A DNA stretch of 64,000 nucleotides. Source: CAYPNF01 sp964411985 (GTDB lineage: Bacteria; Verrucomicrobiota; Verrucomicrobiia; Limisphaerales; J093). Positions 18,224 through 27,019 of this stretch are shown in pieces. The stretch is from NCBI GenBank assembly GCA_964411985.1, contig CAYPNF010000030.1, positions 1 to 64,000 of the forward strand, in the 5' to 3' direction. The translations under genes were made by a program, and so were the position numbers. The notes under the pieces are model-generated. The model was not told the DNA's origin and ran no database searches. It saw only the letters and a program-made list of their open reading frames with translations. Positions within the stretch are counted from its first letter, which is position 1; the number at the start of each line of letters is the position of its first letter.

Positions 18224-18953
18224 TTTCACTCGGTCCCGCTCCCACGCAAGCGCCCAGGGGTCCATGCCCACACCAGACCCAGAGGGTTTCCAGTCCCAAT
18301 CCTGGCCTCAGCAGGCCCGCCCCTGCTGAATGGCTGTTTGGGTTGTTTCTCCGCTGCTTTTTTAGTCCGTGGCCCGCCTCGCCCCGGCCTCACCTACTCA
18401 TGGGAGGAACGGTTCGACCCGCGCGCCACCCCGCCGTCCGAGGTGCGACCTTGGAACCAGGTCCTGCCACCAAGCGCATCCAGGCGCCCTTCTCCATGGT
18501 AATGGAGCAGCAGAGGTCAGCCCGGGGAAGAAGAGCGACTTCGATGCTTCTGCCGGGCCTGCCGTTCAGTGGGCGTACCCCGGACCTTCGGTTGGCAGGC
18601 CACGATTGTGAGGGTCGGCACCGCTGTGGCGAACCTTTGCTGGCTCACCTCAGGGTCAAGCTGGGATGCCAGATCGCGGCCTCACTGGCTCGGCGAGCCA
18701 GAAGCAGAGTTGATTGCCCTTTCCGAGTCGATTTGTTTTGGTCCCGATCGAGGAGCAAACTGAAGAGGAAAGAGGGTATACGAGCTGTCCCCAAGGATCT
18801 CAACTGCGAGGTCGGCCGCCCTGCTGAGTTGCTCTTTTCGACAACGCGAACCGTGGCCGCGCAGCGTCTTGGAACGAATAGAACCAGCGGTGGCCCCCTC
18901 GAGCCTCGTCCCAGGTGCCGGCGCGATGACGCTTCCTCTCGATGCACACTCCG
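18224..18953. other. Gap of 730 bases with no convincing gene
   Basis: Long open frames here (for example + 18220-18975) have arginine/proline-rich shadow composition. Two short + stretches look protein-like: PGLTYSWEERFDPRATPP near 18385-18480, then a stop, and GEPEAELIALSESICFG ending near 18766. They could be pieces of one degraded gene in the same frame. No family was recognised and no RNA gene was seen. Confidence 0.3.
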
Positions 18954-19490
18954 CTACAACTCCATCCATAGGTAGCCGTACACGCCGACGACCCTGGTCT
19001 TGCCCACGAACGTTTCCTGGTTGATGTGTTGGTGCCCATGCAGGAACAGCCTGGGTTGGGCGCGCTGGATGTACTCGACGTAGGCGTCGAAGCCAAGATG
19101 GACTTCATCCTCGCGGTCATGGACATGTCTGGGTGAGTTATGCGACACAAATACGTCAACGGCGGGAAAATCAGCGAGCAACCGGCAGGCGTCGGATTGT
19201 TCATAGAGATAGTTGCCCCTGGGCTTGTACTTCCATGAACCGTTGAACCCGCCCAAGCGCAACCCGTTCTGCTCCTGGAGAGCCAGGTGAAGATCAACGA
19301 TGGGTGGCTGAAAGTCGAGGTGGCTGTCGTGATTCCCCTTCACTGCGCAGATGCAGGAGCAATCGGTCCTCCTGGCAACCTGGAGGATGGTTGACTCGGC
19401 GATGTCCCCACAGGAGATCAGAAGGTCGGCTTTCTTTGGCTCGACCTTGTCCCTAACTCCATCATCGTCTGCGATAACCAAGAGAATCAT
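18954..19490 (-). CDS. Small metallophosphoesterase
   Basis: A 178-residue calcineurin-like phosphoesterase of the compact YfcE/MJ0936-like type. Metal-binding motifs are CGDIAE (near 27-31), KGNHDSH (near 50-56), an SHNSPRHVHDRED segment and LHGHQH (near 150-155). The usual first D-x-H motif is replaced by VIADDDG near the N terminus, so one metal ligand may differ. It probably hydrolyses phosphodiester or phosphomonoester bonds with two metals; the substrate is not predictable. It is divergent from a second metallophosphoesterase gene 366 nt away. Confidence 0.85.
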   Translation of the reverse strand: MILLVIADDDGVRDKVEPKKADLLISCGDIAESTILQVARRTDCSCICAVKGNHDSHLDFQPPIVDLHLALQEQNGLRLGGFNGSWKYKPRGNYLYEQSDACRLLADFPAVDVFVSHNSPRHVHDREDEVHLGFDAYVEYIQRAQPRLFLHGHQHINQETFVGKTRVVGVYGYLWMEL

Positions 19491-19855
19491 AACGTTTCAA
19501 GTCAATCTCACCATAGCCAGGGGATGATGGCAACGCCCGGTATGGCTCCAAACCCGCCAGAATTGGAGAGTGGTCCCCTGCAGGCCTCCGTTCCAATTCC
19601 TTGATGGCTGTGTGAACCCCCTGCAACTGTCCTGGGACCCTGACTCCTTCCACAGCGGGGCTGCCAAGGCATCCGAGCCGTTTCATCGGGGAATTGCACC
19701 TCCTCTCCTTCGCGCCCGTGCATAACCCGTCCAGGATCCGGGAAGGGCGGCGCGGCTTTTCCCTGGCCCGCTACACCCGCAAAAGCTCCCTCCCACAAGA
19801 CGTTCGAGTTTTCCTGGGCGCTTTCATTCTGCGGGCAGAGGTTTACAATCCAGGA
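19491..19855. other. Spacer between two divergent metallophosphoesterase genes
   Basis: No coding sequence is supported here. It must hold the promoters of both flanking genes. A TACAAT hexamer ends 5 nt before the ATG at 19856. If that is the -10 box, the downstream mRNA would be nearly leaderless; the matching -35 is weak. Confidence 0.3.
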
Positions 19856-20581
19856 ATGCGTGTTGCAGTATTTTCGGACATCCACGGCAACCTGGAAGCG
19901 CTGGAGGCGGTCCTTGCGGACATCGCCGGCCGAAAGTGCGACCGGCGCTATTGTCTGGGAGACGTGGTGGGCTATGGCGCCGATCCTCTGGGATGTATCC
20001 AGGTCCTGCAGCGGGAAGCCATTCCCACCGTGAAGGGGAATCATGATGATGCGGTGGCCGATCCTCGCCGGCTCGACTGGTTTAACGGCGATGCCAAGCG
20101 GGCGATCCTCTGGACCCGGAAGACCCTCCAACTTGCCGAGCGGTGCTGGCTGGGCTCCAATCCGCTCGTGCTGAAAGTGGATGACATGCTTTTCGCGCAC
20201 GCCTCTGCCGTGAATCCCGGCGATTTTGAATACATTTTCGGGCCGGACGGTGCGAGCCAGAGCCTGCAGTGCCAGAAAGAGGCGATCTGTTTCATCGGCC
20301 ACACGCACCTGCCGGCGGTGTATTCCCTTTGCGGCGGTGAGATAGAGCCTCATCCTGCACAGAGCTTCTTCCTCCAACCTGGCCATCGCTACCTGGTGAA
20401 CGTGGGCAGTGTGGGGCAGCCCAGAAATAATACCCCGGCCAGTTCGTACGTGATCTATGACACGGAAAGGGGCCAGATCGAATTTGTGCAGGTGTTTTAC
20501 CCCGTGGAGAGAGCGCAGGCGAAGATACGGAAGGCTGGCCTGCCTGGTCGGCTGTCATCGCGATTGGCCTTGGGGGAGTGA
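19856..20581 (+). CDS. Metallophosphoesterase (YfcE/calcineurin-like)
   Basis: A 241-residue protein. I chose ATG 19856 because the domain begins immediately with MRVAVFSDIHGNLEALE; 54 additional upstream residues in the open frame are not family-like. The full set of metal ligands is visible: FSDIHGN (D-x-H), LGDVVGYGADP (GD), VKGNHDD (GNHD), FAHASAV (H), and GHTHLP (GHxH) near residue 150. It belongs to the small cytoplasmic metallophosphoesterase family often annotated as YfcE or DR1281-like, with uncertain physiological substrates. Its last 27 residues recur as an isolated fragment at 33588-33671. Confidence 0.92.
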   Translation: MRVAVFSDIHGNLEALEAVLADIAGRKCDRRYCLGDVVGYGADPLGCIQVLQREAIPTVKGNHDDAVADPRRLDWFNGDAKRAILWTRKTLQLAERCWLGSNPLVLKVDDMLFAHASAVNPGDFEYIFGPDGASQSLQCQKEAICFIGHTHLPAVYSLCGGEIEPHPAQSFFLQPGHRYLVNVGSVGQPRNNTPASSYVIYDTERGQIEFVQVFYPVERAQAKIRKAGLPGRLSSRLALGE

Positions 20582-21021
20582 GTTTCTGACCATCGGGACC
20601 TCTACGTAGAAGTCTCTCCTGGCAGCGGCCAAGCTGTAGGAGCGTGAATACAGAACACGACATGCGAATTCTCGAGGACGCGGTTGTGGACGGCCTTGGA
20701 CGTTTATGGGCTATTTCTTGATGCCGAGGGACGTGGCGAACGAGGACTGTCGTAGTTCGCCTGGGTGAGGAAAGAAACGACTGCGGGTATTCTCATGCTT
20801 GCTCATCGTGAGCCCATGAGCGCTTAGTGGGGTTGAGCTCCGGTGAGGGGCAGGAACAAATAGTTCTATCTATCGACGATGGGAGGTGAGCCATGCTCAC
20901 GCCTCAGGCTCTCTGCGAAAGGAGGCGTGGGCTTGGATCAAGAGACCGGGTGATCCTTGCGATCATGACCAGAAAATGAGAACTGCTCCAACAATAAGCC
21001 ATAACTAATACCATTTCCCAT
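20582..21021. other. Gap of 440 bases before the IS element
   Basis: No gene, repeat or RNA signature was recognised. All frames are interrupted frequently. The stretch AGCCATAACTAATACCATTTCCC just left of the IS is AT-rich target-like sequence. Confidence 0.3.
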
Positions 21022-22134
21022 TAAGTTGCGGTAGAATGAGTCAAGCGGTAGCGTTTGCTTGAGTGTGAAGCCAGTGATGAACCAGCGACAAGGCCCGGGC
21101 GGGCGTTTCCCAGAAGGGACGCAGCGCCTGGGTTAAGGCTTCCTCCAGTTGGTCCAGATCGGCGAAGTGCCGGTTGCAGGTCACATCCTGGGTTTGATCC
21201 CACAACCCTTCCACCGGGTTGAGTTCGGGACTGTAGGGGGGCAAGGGCAACAGGTGAATGCGCGCGGGCAGCGCCGCCGCGCCGGGCCGCGGATGAAAGC
21301 CCGCCTGATCCCAGATGACAACGTGCTCGGCTTGCGGATCACTGGCGGCGATCTGCTCCAGGAACCCACAGCTCAATTCCAGACTGACCGAGGGGAGAAA
21401 ACGGAATTGTGCCAACCCTTCCACCACCTCCAGGGCCCCATACACATACTCCCACTCGTAGCGTTGCTCCTGCGCCAGCACCACCCGCTGGCCGCGCAAT
21501 GCCCAGCAACGTCGGCTCTGCGTATGGAGCCCAAGGCGGCTCTCATCGGCCACTCATATCTTCACCGGCCGCTCTTTGGGAAGGTGAAGCTCTTCGAGCC
21601 TTTGCTCCAGCTCGGCGCGAAACGCCGCCGTGGCCGCCGGGTCCTGCTTGACGTGGCAGGGACGCGGAACCCGGAGCGCGCCGCCCACTTTTCCCAGCCA
21701 GTAATACAGCGACTTGGTCGCCCGCTCAATGCCGTGAACTTCCTTCAGCCAAGCCGCCACCTGCCTGGCCGTGCGCCACCGACCTGCCTTGAGCCCGGCT
21801 TGGAGTTGGGCTTGCACCTTGGCCTCGGCCACCGGGCTCGGTTTGCCGGGAGGAGCCTCCCGCTCCAGCAGCCGGCTCAAGCCGCCCTGGGTGAAATCAT
21901 CCAGCCACACTTGAATGGTGGAACGGGCGCGCCCAGCCAGGCGCGCCAGCTCCTCCAAGGTGTGTTGTCCGCGGGTGGCCCAGAGCACCACTTGCAGGCG
22001 TTCCTTGTCGCGGGGATCGGTGGCGGCGCGGATGCGCTCTTGGAGCTGCGCCGTCTCCCCCTCACTCATCGTCAGTTTGGTTCGTTTTCTGCCCATGCCC
22101 CAGCTTACCCTACCCTCTCGGCCAACAGGAACTA
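21022..22134. mobile_element. IS630-family insertion sequence (ends tentative)
   Basis: About 1.1 kb. The transposase gene occupies almost all of it. IS630 elements insert at and duplicate TA; a TA occurs at 21022-21023 and another at 22133-22134. The sequences reading inward (AGTTGCGGTAGAATGAG on the left; GTTCCTGTTGGCCGAG, complement, on the right) share only a weak inverted match, so the exact ends are inferred. The element looks like a single decayed copy because the transposase has a premature stop. Confidence 0.6.
21041..22096 (-). pseudogene. IS630-type transposase interrupted by an in-frame TGA
   Basis: The N-terminal part (ATG 22096) is 180 residues with helix-turn-helix segments (TLEELARLAGRARSTIQVW and the TARQVAAWLKEVHGI second HTH). 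It ends RPVKI followed by TGA at 21556-21554. The same frame continues without any shift (VADESRLGLHTQ) for 170 more residues to the stop at 21041. The downstream half holds the DDE catalytic core: D in VADESRLG, D in WDQAGFHPRPG, and E in YSPELNPVEGLW. In relatives the residue at the stop is commonly Trp or another aromatic (KIWVADE-like), so TGG to TGA is the simplest explanation. Without readthrough no active enzyme is made. Confidence 0.85.
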
Positions 22135-22287
22135 CATGTGCCGATTATCACAGAAGTGGTACAAAGACATGGAAAACATCGCCTCGATGGCGCCACGTTT
22201 GGGCCAGCTCATGGGATTTGTCTGTCCCATGCCAGCTTGCGCGAACTGCCATTGGCACTCTTTAGGTGTCTCCAGGAATGCTGCTGG

Positions 22288-24156
22288 TCACTCCCTGTGG
22301 TGTTGGATCGGCACAGTTAAGCGCGTCCCAAAAGGTACTTCGTCGCCGGTTCCTTCCGGTACTATCCAAATAGTGTGGAATCTTGGTTCCTCGATTGGCA
22401 TCGTTCCCCAAGTATCCGTAAAGTAGATCAATGTATGCAGGCCCGGCACCTTTCCGGCTTCCTCAAAGCCGGGGCGAAAATCCGTGCCGCCCCCACCGAG
22501 CAAGGGGAGTTCCCGCGGCACGCGCTTGTATTGGCTGTAAACCGTGGGCCCATGAATCCCAGCGTCACAACACCACAGGAAGAGTTCCACCTCGCAGCTT
22601 TGGTTAAGGAGGCTGTTTATCTCCGAGACGAATTGTCCCAACTGATCCCGATTAATCGACCCACTCGTATCCACGACAACCCCAATCCGTCCGTAGGACA
22701 TTCCGACGTTAGACGGGGCGTACAGGCGGTGCGGGAGCCATTTGCGATTCGGGATTCTCCAACTCGTTGCAGCTTTCCCTCTGCTCTGGAGAAGAATTCG
22801 CAGGTGATGCTGCCAACTTACCGCAGGCTTAAATCCCTCGCCGGCCATCCTCTCAAACTCGCTGGGAGCCATGCTCTGGCCAGGGGACGATCTTCTCTTT
22901 TCACGCTCCATCTCCGCCCTCGCCAGGGCTTTCGCGATCGCCTTTTGTATAGAAGAAAGCGTCGCAGAATCGACACGTTGGCGTTCGTGTTCGCTCAAGT
23001 CTTGTGTTTCCTCGATCAAGATATCCCAGTTGCGTGGGGGCCAAAGCTGCGCGCGGTTTTCGGGTTGAGCCCCTGCGACTTCCCAAGCGGGTTGGCCTGA
23101 GGGAGAATCCCCGGCTTCACATGACTCCGAGGTCTTGGCACCCGTACCTTTGCCTTCCGTTTGTCCTGATGCAGCGTGAGTTGGAGGGCAGCTCTGAAGG
23201 TTCACATTCGAGTCACTACCAGAGGCCTGTAGTCGGTCCTGCGAGGGGCAATCGCCGACGCTGGGCTCGAGGTGGGATTGCTTCCTGACTGGTGCCGGGC
23301 CATGGGAGTTCGCCGGTGAGGCGTCCCCTGCCGACTGGGTGGCGGGGTGGTCGGAACAGGCTTCTGGGAGGTGTTGTGACGGCCCTTCCTGGCTTGCCGT
23401 GGGCTCATCGGCGTCCCTCTTGTGGGATGGACCGTCCTCCTTTTGACCGGCTTGCCGACCTGACTCACGGCGCCCAGGACTTTGCGGATTTGCCGTGCCT
23501 CTGGGCCTGGAGCCAGCCTCAGGTCCGTTCTTGGGGATCGCTCCCTGGTCGGCTGCGCCTCTCTCGTGTTCGGTAGCACTGGATTGGTTGTCCACCCCAT
23601 CCGAACTGCTCTGCTGGTTCGCCTTGGAGTCCGGGTGGACAATCGATGATTCTGCCCCTATCGGTGGGAGGTTCTTCTTGAGTAATTCGTACGCCTGCTC
23701 TGAAGTCAGTTTCGCGTAGGCAGGATCAATTAGGCCGATGGGCTTGCCGCCAATGGTGGGGAACTCAGCCAGAGTCCCTTTGAGTTGCTGGCAGATACTC
23801 GCCTTGAGTTTCCAGTTAATGACGTAGTCACAGGCCGCATGCCAAAGCGTAGGGTTCCTGCCCTCTGCGCGGGAGAGGTGTTTGAAAAGGACGTGGCAAA
23901 CTTCGTGGGCAGCCACGAAGACGAGGCTTTTGTCGCTCAACTGACCAACGAAATCGGCGTTGTAGTAGAGGCGGCGGTAGTCTGTGGCAGCGGTAGGGAC
24001 TGATGCTGCTCTTGGGGCGGTCGCGGGGTCGTCCTTGCTGACCACAACGTAAGGCATCTCCAGGAGGAGGAAGCACAGGAACGGGTCGGCGTGCACTAAG
24101 GACCAGTGGGCTTTGGCGATGCGTAGCCTTGCCGATTTCAAGGAGGTGGACTTCAT
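22288..24156 (-). CDS. DUF2201-type metallopeptidase-like / VWA-like protein
   Basis: A 622-residue protein in three parts. The N-terminal domain (1-180) contains HEVCHVLFKH at 84-93, a zincin HExxH motif typical of DUF2201 N-terminal domains. A 190-residue low-complexity linker rich in Ser, Gly, Pro, Gln and charged residues follows (about 180-370). The C-terminal VWA-like domain (about 488-622) has GVVVDTSGSI, the MIDAS DxSxS motif, then GGGGTDF and TDTWG. In this architecture the VWA domain binds divalent metal and partner proteins, usually a MoxR-type ATPase. Such an ATPase is encoded immediately upstream. The likely role is as the substrate-handling half of a MoxR-VWA chaperone pair; whether the HExxH is proteolytically active is unknown. 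Confidence 0.85.
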   Translation of the reverse strand: MKSTSLKSARLRIAKAHWSLVHADPFLCFLLLEMPYVVVSKDDPATAPRAASVPTAATDYRRLYYNADFVGQLSDKSLVFVAAHEVCHVLFKHLSRAEGRNPTLWHAACDYVINWKLKASICQQLKGTLAEFPTIGGKPIGLIDPAYAKLTSEQAYELLKKNLPPIGAESSIVHPDSKANQQSSSDGVDNQSSATEHERGAADQGAIPKNGPEAGSRPRGTANPQSPGRRESGRQAGQKEDGPSHKRDADEPTASQEGPSQHLPEACSDHPATQSAGDASPANSHGPAPVRKQSHLEPSVGDCPSQDRLQASGSDSNVNLQSCPPTHAASGQTEGKGTGAKTSESCEAGDSPSGQPAWEVAGAQPENRAQLWPPRNWDILIEETQDLSEHERQRVDSATLSSIQKAIAKALARAEMEREKRRSSPGQSMAPSEFERMAGEGFKPAVSWQHHLRILLQSRGKAATSWRIPNRKWLPHRLYAPSNVGMSYGRIGVVVDTSGSINRDQLGQFVSEINSLLNQSCEVELFLWCCDAGIHGPTVYSQYKRVPRELPLLGGGGTDFRPGFEEAGKVPGLHTLIYFTDTWGTMPIEEPRFHTIWIVPEGTGDEVPFGTRLTVPIQHHRE

Positions 24157-24315
24157 GCTCTTGCGAAGATAATATGGGAGACCCCATGAGGCTTTTCTCC
24201 TCCACGACCTGCAGGGCCGGCTTCAACCGTGGTTGCGGTTCCTTCCCCGGACGTTGGGAGTTCCAGGATGTGGTCAATGCCCCCTTGTTCTGAGTCCATA
24301 TGACTGGCTGGAGTC

Positions 24316-25557
24316 CTACTGCATCCCTCTGAAAACCTCGTTAAACCGTTTCCAGTGTTTTGCCATAGCCAGCTTCACCTTCTCGTGGGGCCTGCCGTCC
24401 TCGTACTTCAACGCCTCGCTCAGATCGTGCAGGCAGGCTCTGGCCAACTCGCGGTTGCTTTCCCATACGTCTGAAAGGCAAAAGGCGAAGACCCGCTCGC
24501 AATCCTCGATTGTCCGGCGCACGTGGCCTACCAGTCGGGCGGCGACGGCATATGCGCGCTGGGGTTCTTCCGAGGTGAAAGGGGGGGGTATGACCTCGCC
24601 AGACAACACTTTCTCCAGTTGCGCATAGGGTCCGGACATCTCCTCCTCATAGACGTCAAGAAAGCCGGAGAACACTGCGGCGGCCGTTTGGCCTATGGCG
24701 GCGCTGAGGTTGGTCATTCTCTGGCCATTGTTGAAGTGCTGAAGCAGGTCACTGGCCATTTCCCAACTTCGTGGAGTCGGAAATCCGTAGGCCTCCTCCA
24801 CGCAGTCTTGATGCAAGTAATCGGGTGACCACTGCAGAAAGTAGATGACCCGGGGATCTATGTCGTGTGCAAAAGCCCACTTTTTGAACGGTTCGAGATC
24901 GCACCGGACGAAATAGTGAAGGAAACGGTTCTTCAGCGGGTGCGCCATTTCGAAGGCGTGGGTCTTTTCCCGGGCCAGATTGCCGGCGGCGATCACTTTC
25001 CAGCCGGGCATCAGCTTGAAGCTGCCGACCTTGTGATCCAGGGCGATGGAGTAGGCGATGGCCTGGATGGGTGGAGAGGCCAGGGGCATTTCGTCCAGAA
25101 AGAGGATCCCCTTTTCGGGGAAGCGCTCTTCCTGCCCCACCACGGGCAAATCGTCCGGAGGAACCCAACAGGCATTCTTTTCGCTCAGGTTCATCAACCC
25201 CTGCATGTCAATTGTGTCCTTGGTTGCCAGTCTTAGATCGATCAATCCCCACTGGCCGTAGACTTCCAGGATTCCCGAAAGGCGGGTGCCTGGCGCTGGC
25301 CTCCATGGCTCGAAAGGCTCTTGTCGGGCGGAGGCCTCCTTGCCACAGCGTTGTTCGTGTGCCTTGAGCAGTTGCCGCTGAATGGCCGACTTTCCGACCC
25401 CGGTTGGACCCCAGATGAAGATCGCATGGCAAAAGTTGGCCGAGAAGATGAGACGGTCCTCTATTTCCAGCATCTCGTAGGTTGTCAGTGAGAGCACCTC
25501 CGGGGGATACCCCCCCGTGAATCGTTGCGCCGTATTTGCTTTTGGGACTTTGATCAT
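24316..25557 (-). CDS. MoxR-like AAA ATPase
   Basis: A 413-residue AAA+ ATPase of the dynein-related/MoxR (AAA_5) type. Walker A is GPTGVGKSAIQRQLL (near 50-60). Walker B is ILFLDEMPLASPP (near 150), followed by sensor-type text WKVIAAGNLARE and the arginine-containing MAHPLKNRFLHYF. The C-terminal third is helical and not a standard MoxR lid. It is transcribed just upstream of the metallopeptidase-like/VWA gene (159-nt gap), the classical MoxR-VWA pairing. Such pairs remodel or activate protein complexes in the cytoplasm; the client is unknown. The upstream gene on the same strand (25610-27019) is 52 nt away and probably cotranscribed. Confidence 0.88.
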   Translation of the reverse strand: MIKVPKANTAQRFTGGYPPEVLSLTTYEMLEIEDRLIFSANFCHAIFIWGPTGVGKSAIQRQLLKAHEQRCGKEASARQEPFEPWRPAPGTRLSGILEVYGQWGLIDLRLATKDTIDMQGLMNLSEKNACWVPPDDLPVVGQEERFPEKGILFLDEMPLASPPIQAIAYSIALDHKVGSFKLMPGWKVIAAGNLAREKTHAFEMAHPLKNRFLHYFVRCDLEPFKKWAFAHDIDPRVIYFLQWSPDYLHQDCVEEAYGFPTPRSWEMASDLLQHFNNGQRMTNLSAAIGQTAAAVFSGFLDVYEEEMSGPYAQLEKVLSGEVIPPPFTSEEPQRAYAVAARLVGHVRRTIEDCERVFAFCLSDVWESNRELARACLHDLSEALKYEDGRPHEKVKLAMAKHWKRFNEVFRGMQ

Positions 25558-25609
25558 GGCGATGGGGATGGCGTGCGCGCTTGGTGATGAGTGTGGGAAA
25601 GCGAGGTTG

Positions 25610-27019
25610 CTACAAGAGGAAAGTCAGGGCATCTGGCCCCGGCTCATAGTTGGGGCAAAGCCGGACTGCGTGGCGGACAACGTCGGTTAGAAAGGTGCCT
25701 GCAAGGGGCTGCTCGCTACCATAGAGGTAGAGTCGCTCTTCCGCAATTTCTGCGATTGCCTTGACCAGCCTTTGGAGAGGAGGGGTTAACATGTCGGCTT
25801 CCACCAGGCCCAGGATGTCGACCATCTGCGGCGTGCGCTCGGGCACCTCGGCCGTCAGCAGGCTTGCCAAGACCCGCCTCAGGCGCTCATGGCCTGGCAG
25901 CGTATCGATCTTTGTGGGGAAGGGTACGGCTAAGGATCTTATGTCGCTTTGCTCCAGCAGCAGCCGCAATGTCTCCGAGTGCGTGTTCCCGGCGTTGAGC
26001 AAGCACGAATACACCCCGGTTTTAATGGCGATCGGTTTCTTGGAATTGGTGCTCAGGATTATCTCGTGATCAATCGAAAACCCCATTCCGTTTTCCAGCC
26101 TGATGGCTTTGGTTTCTCCGGGCCGTTGCCAGGCGAAAGGGGGCGTTCGCGCACCTTCTTTGGCCTCGTGCCTTTCTAGGCCGATCGCCGCAAAGGGCCA
26201 GGACTGTGGCGAGCAGTTGGGCCATTGTAGCAGGAGTCCCTTCACTTCCGCGGGTGCAGGGTCCTTGCCCTGCAAGAATGGCAGGATGCGGTGATAGCCG
26301 GGGAGTTTCTTCTTCTGAGCAGGGGTGAGCGGTTCTAGACAGACTGGGCTGATTGCGGCCAGGGCCGCCAGCACGTCGGTTCTCCCAAAGGCGAAGGCTT
26401 GGCTGGCCGCCGACATCTGGACCTTTCCGACTGGAGCGGTTGAAAGCCTCCGCAGAGTCGCTGTTTCCGTGCGAAGCCATTCCCAGTGAGAGGGGGCGAT
26501 GGGTGGATGTGTCTGAGCTTGCGACCAGGAAAGGCCGAGGAACATTCCCAGCACGTTGGTCTCTACAAAGAAGTCCCTTAGCTTTTGGCACAGCATGGGG
26601 GTCATCGCGTTCTCCCAACCCGAACCCAGTTTCATATTCCAGAGCAAGGCAATCCAGTCTTGGTTACCCCGGTACGCTGCGCAAGTTGCCAGCGTATGTT
26701 CCACCTTTTGCCAGTCGAGGTGGATGTTCATATAGAATAGCGTGGCCAATACGCTGCCGGCGCCCTCAAGCCCCACCAGGTAATGCGCGGCCTCGTCATC
26801 CCGGCACTTCAGAGGGACCTCCCACCTCGTCGCGGCCAAGTGCAGAAGGTTCAGCACCTTGGTGGGAGAGGCTTGCAGGATGACATAGTAATTCCCCACC
26901 AAGCTGGCCACGGTTTCGGTCGCGGTCTTGGTACTCAACCCCGCCAACCATTCCCATGCCGCTCTTGGGCCCGTCGTTAATAGCTCGAGAAACTCTCTGC
27001 CCCGCTCGTTGTCATTCAC
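25610..27019 (-). CDS. Uncharacterised protein, first gene of the MoxR-VWA cluster
   Basis: A 469-residue soluble, mostly helical protein starting at ATG 27019. I recognise no domain or catalytic motif. Repeated helical pairs with Leu/Ala patterns (ETVASLVGNYYVILQ, LLHLAATRWEVPL, LRRVLASLLTAEVPE) would fit an alpha-solenoid. There is no signal peptide and no membrane segment. It is followed within 52 nt by the MoxR-like ATPase gene and then the VWA gene. Position suggests a dedicated adaptor or substrate of that pair; this is inference from neighbourhood only. Confidence 0.7.
   Translation of the reverse strand: MNDNERGREFLELLTTGPRAAWEWLAGLSTKTATETVASLVGNYYVILQASPTKVLNLLHLAATRWEVPLKCRDDEAAHYLVGLEGAGSVLATLFYMNIHLDWQKVEHTLATCAAYRGNQDWIALLWNMKLGSGWENAMTPMLCQKLRDFFVETNVLGMFLGLSWSQAQTHPPIAPSHWEWLRTETATLRRLSTAPVGKVQMSAASQAFAFGRTDVLAALAAISPVCLEPLTPAQKKKLPGYHRILPFLQGKDPAPAEVKGLLLQWPNCSPQSWPFAAIGLERHEAKEGARTPPFAWQRPGETKAIRLENGMGFSIDHEIILSTNSKKPIAIKTGVYSCLLNAGNTHSETLRLLLEQSDIRSLAVPFPTKIDTLPGHERLRRVLASLLTAEVPERTPQMVDILGLVEADMLTPPLQRLVKAIAEIAEERLYLYGSEQPLAGTFLTDVVRHAVRLCPNYEPGPDALTFLL

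Noticed and set aside
18220..18975. 251-residue plus-strand ORF
   Set aside because: Arg/Pro/Ser-rich translation without domain-like structure, and it overlaps the end of the minus-strand phosphoesterase gene.
19508..20386. 292-residue minus-strand ORF
   Set aside because: Antisense to the phosphoesterase with complete metal-binding motifs.
21149..22426. 425-residue plus-strand ORF across the IS element
   Set aside because: Antisense shadow of the IS630 transposase, whose DDE and HTH motifs are unmistakable on the minus strand.
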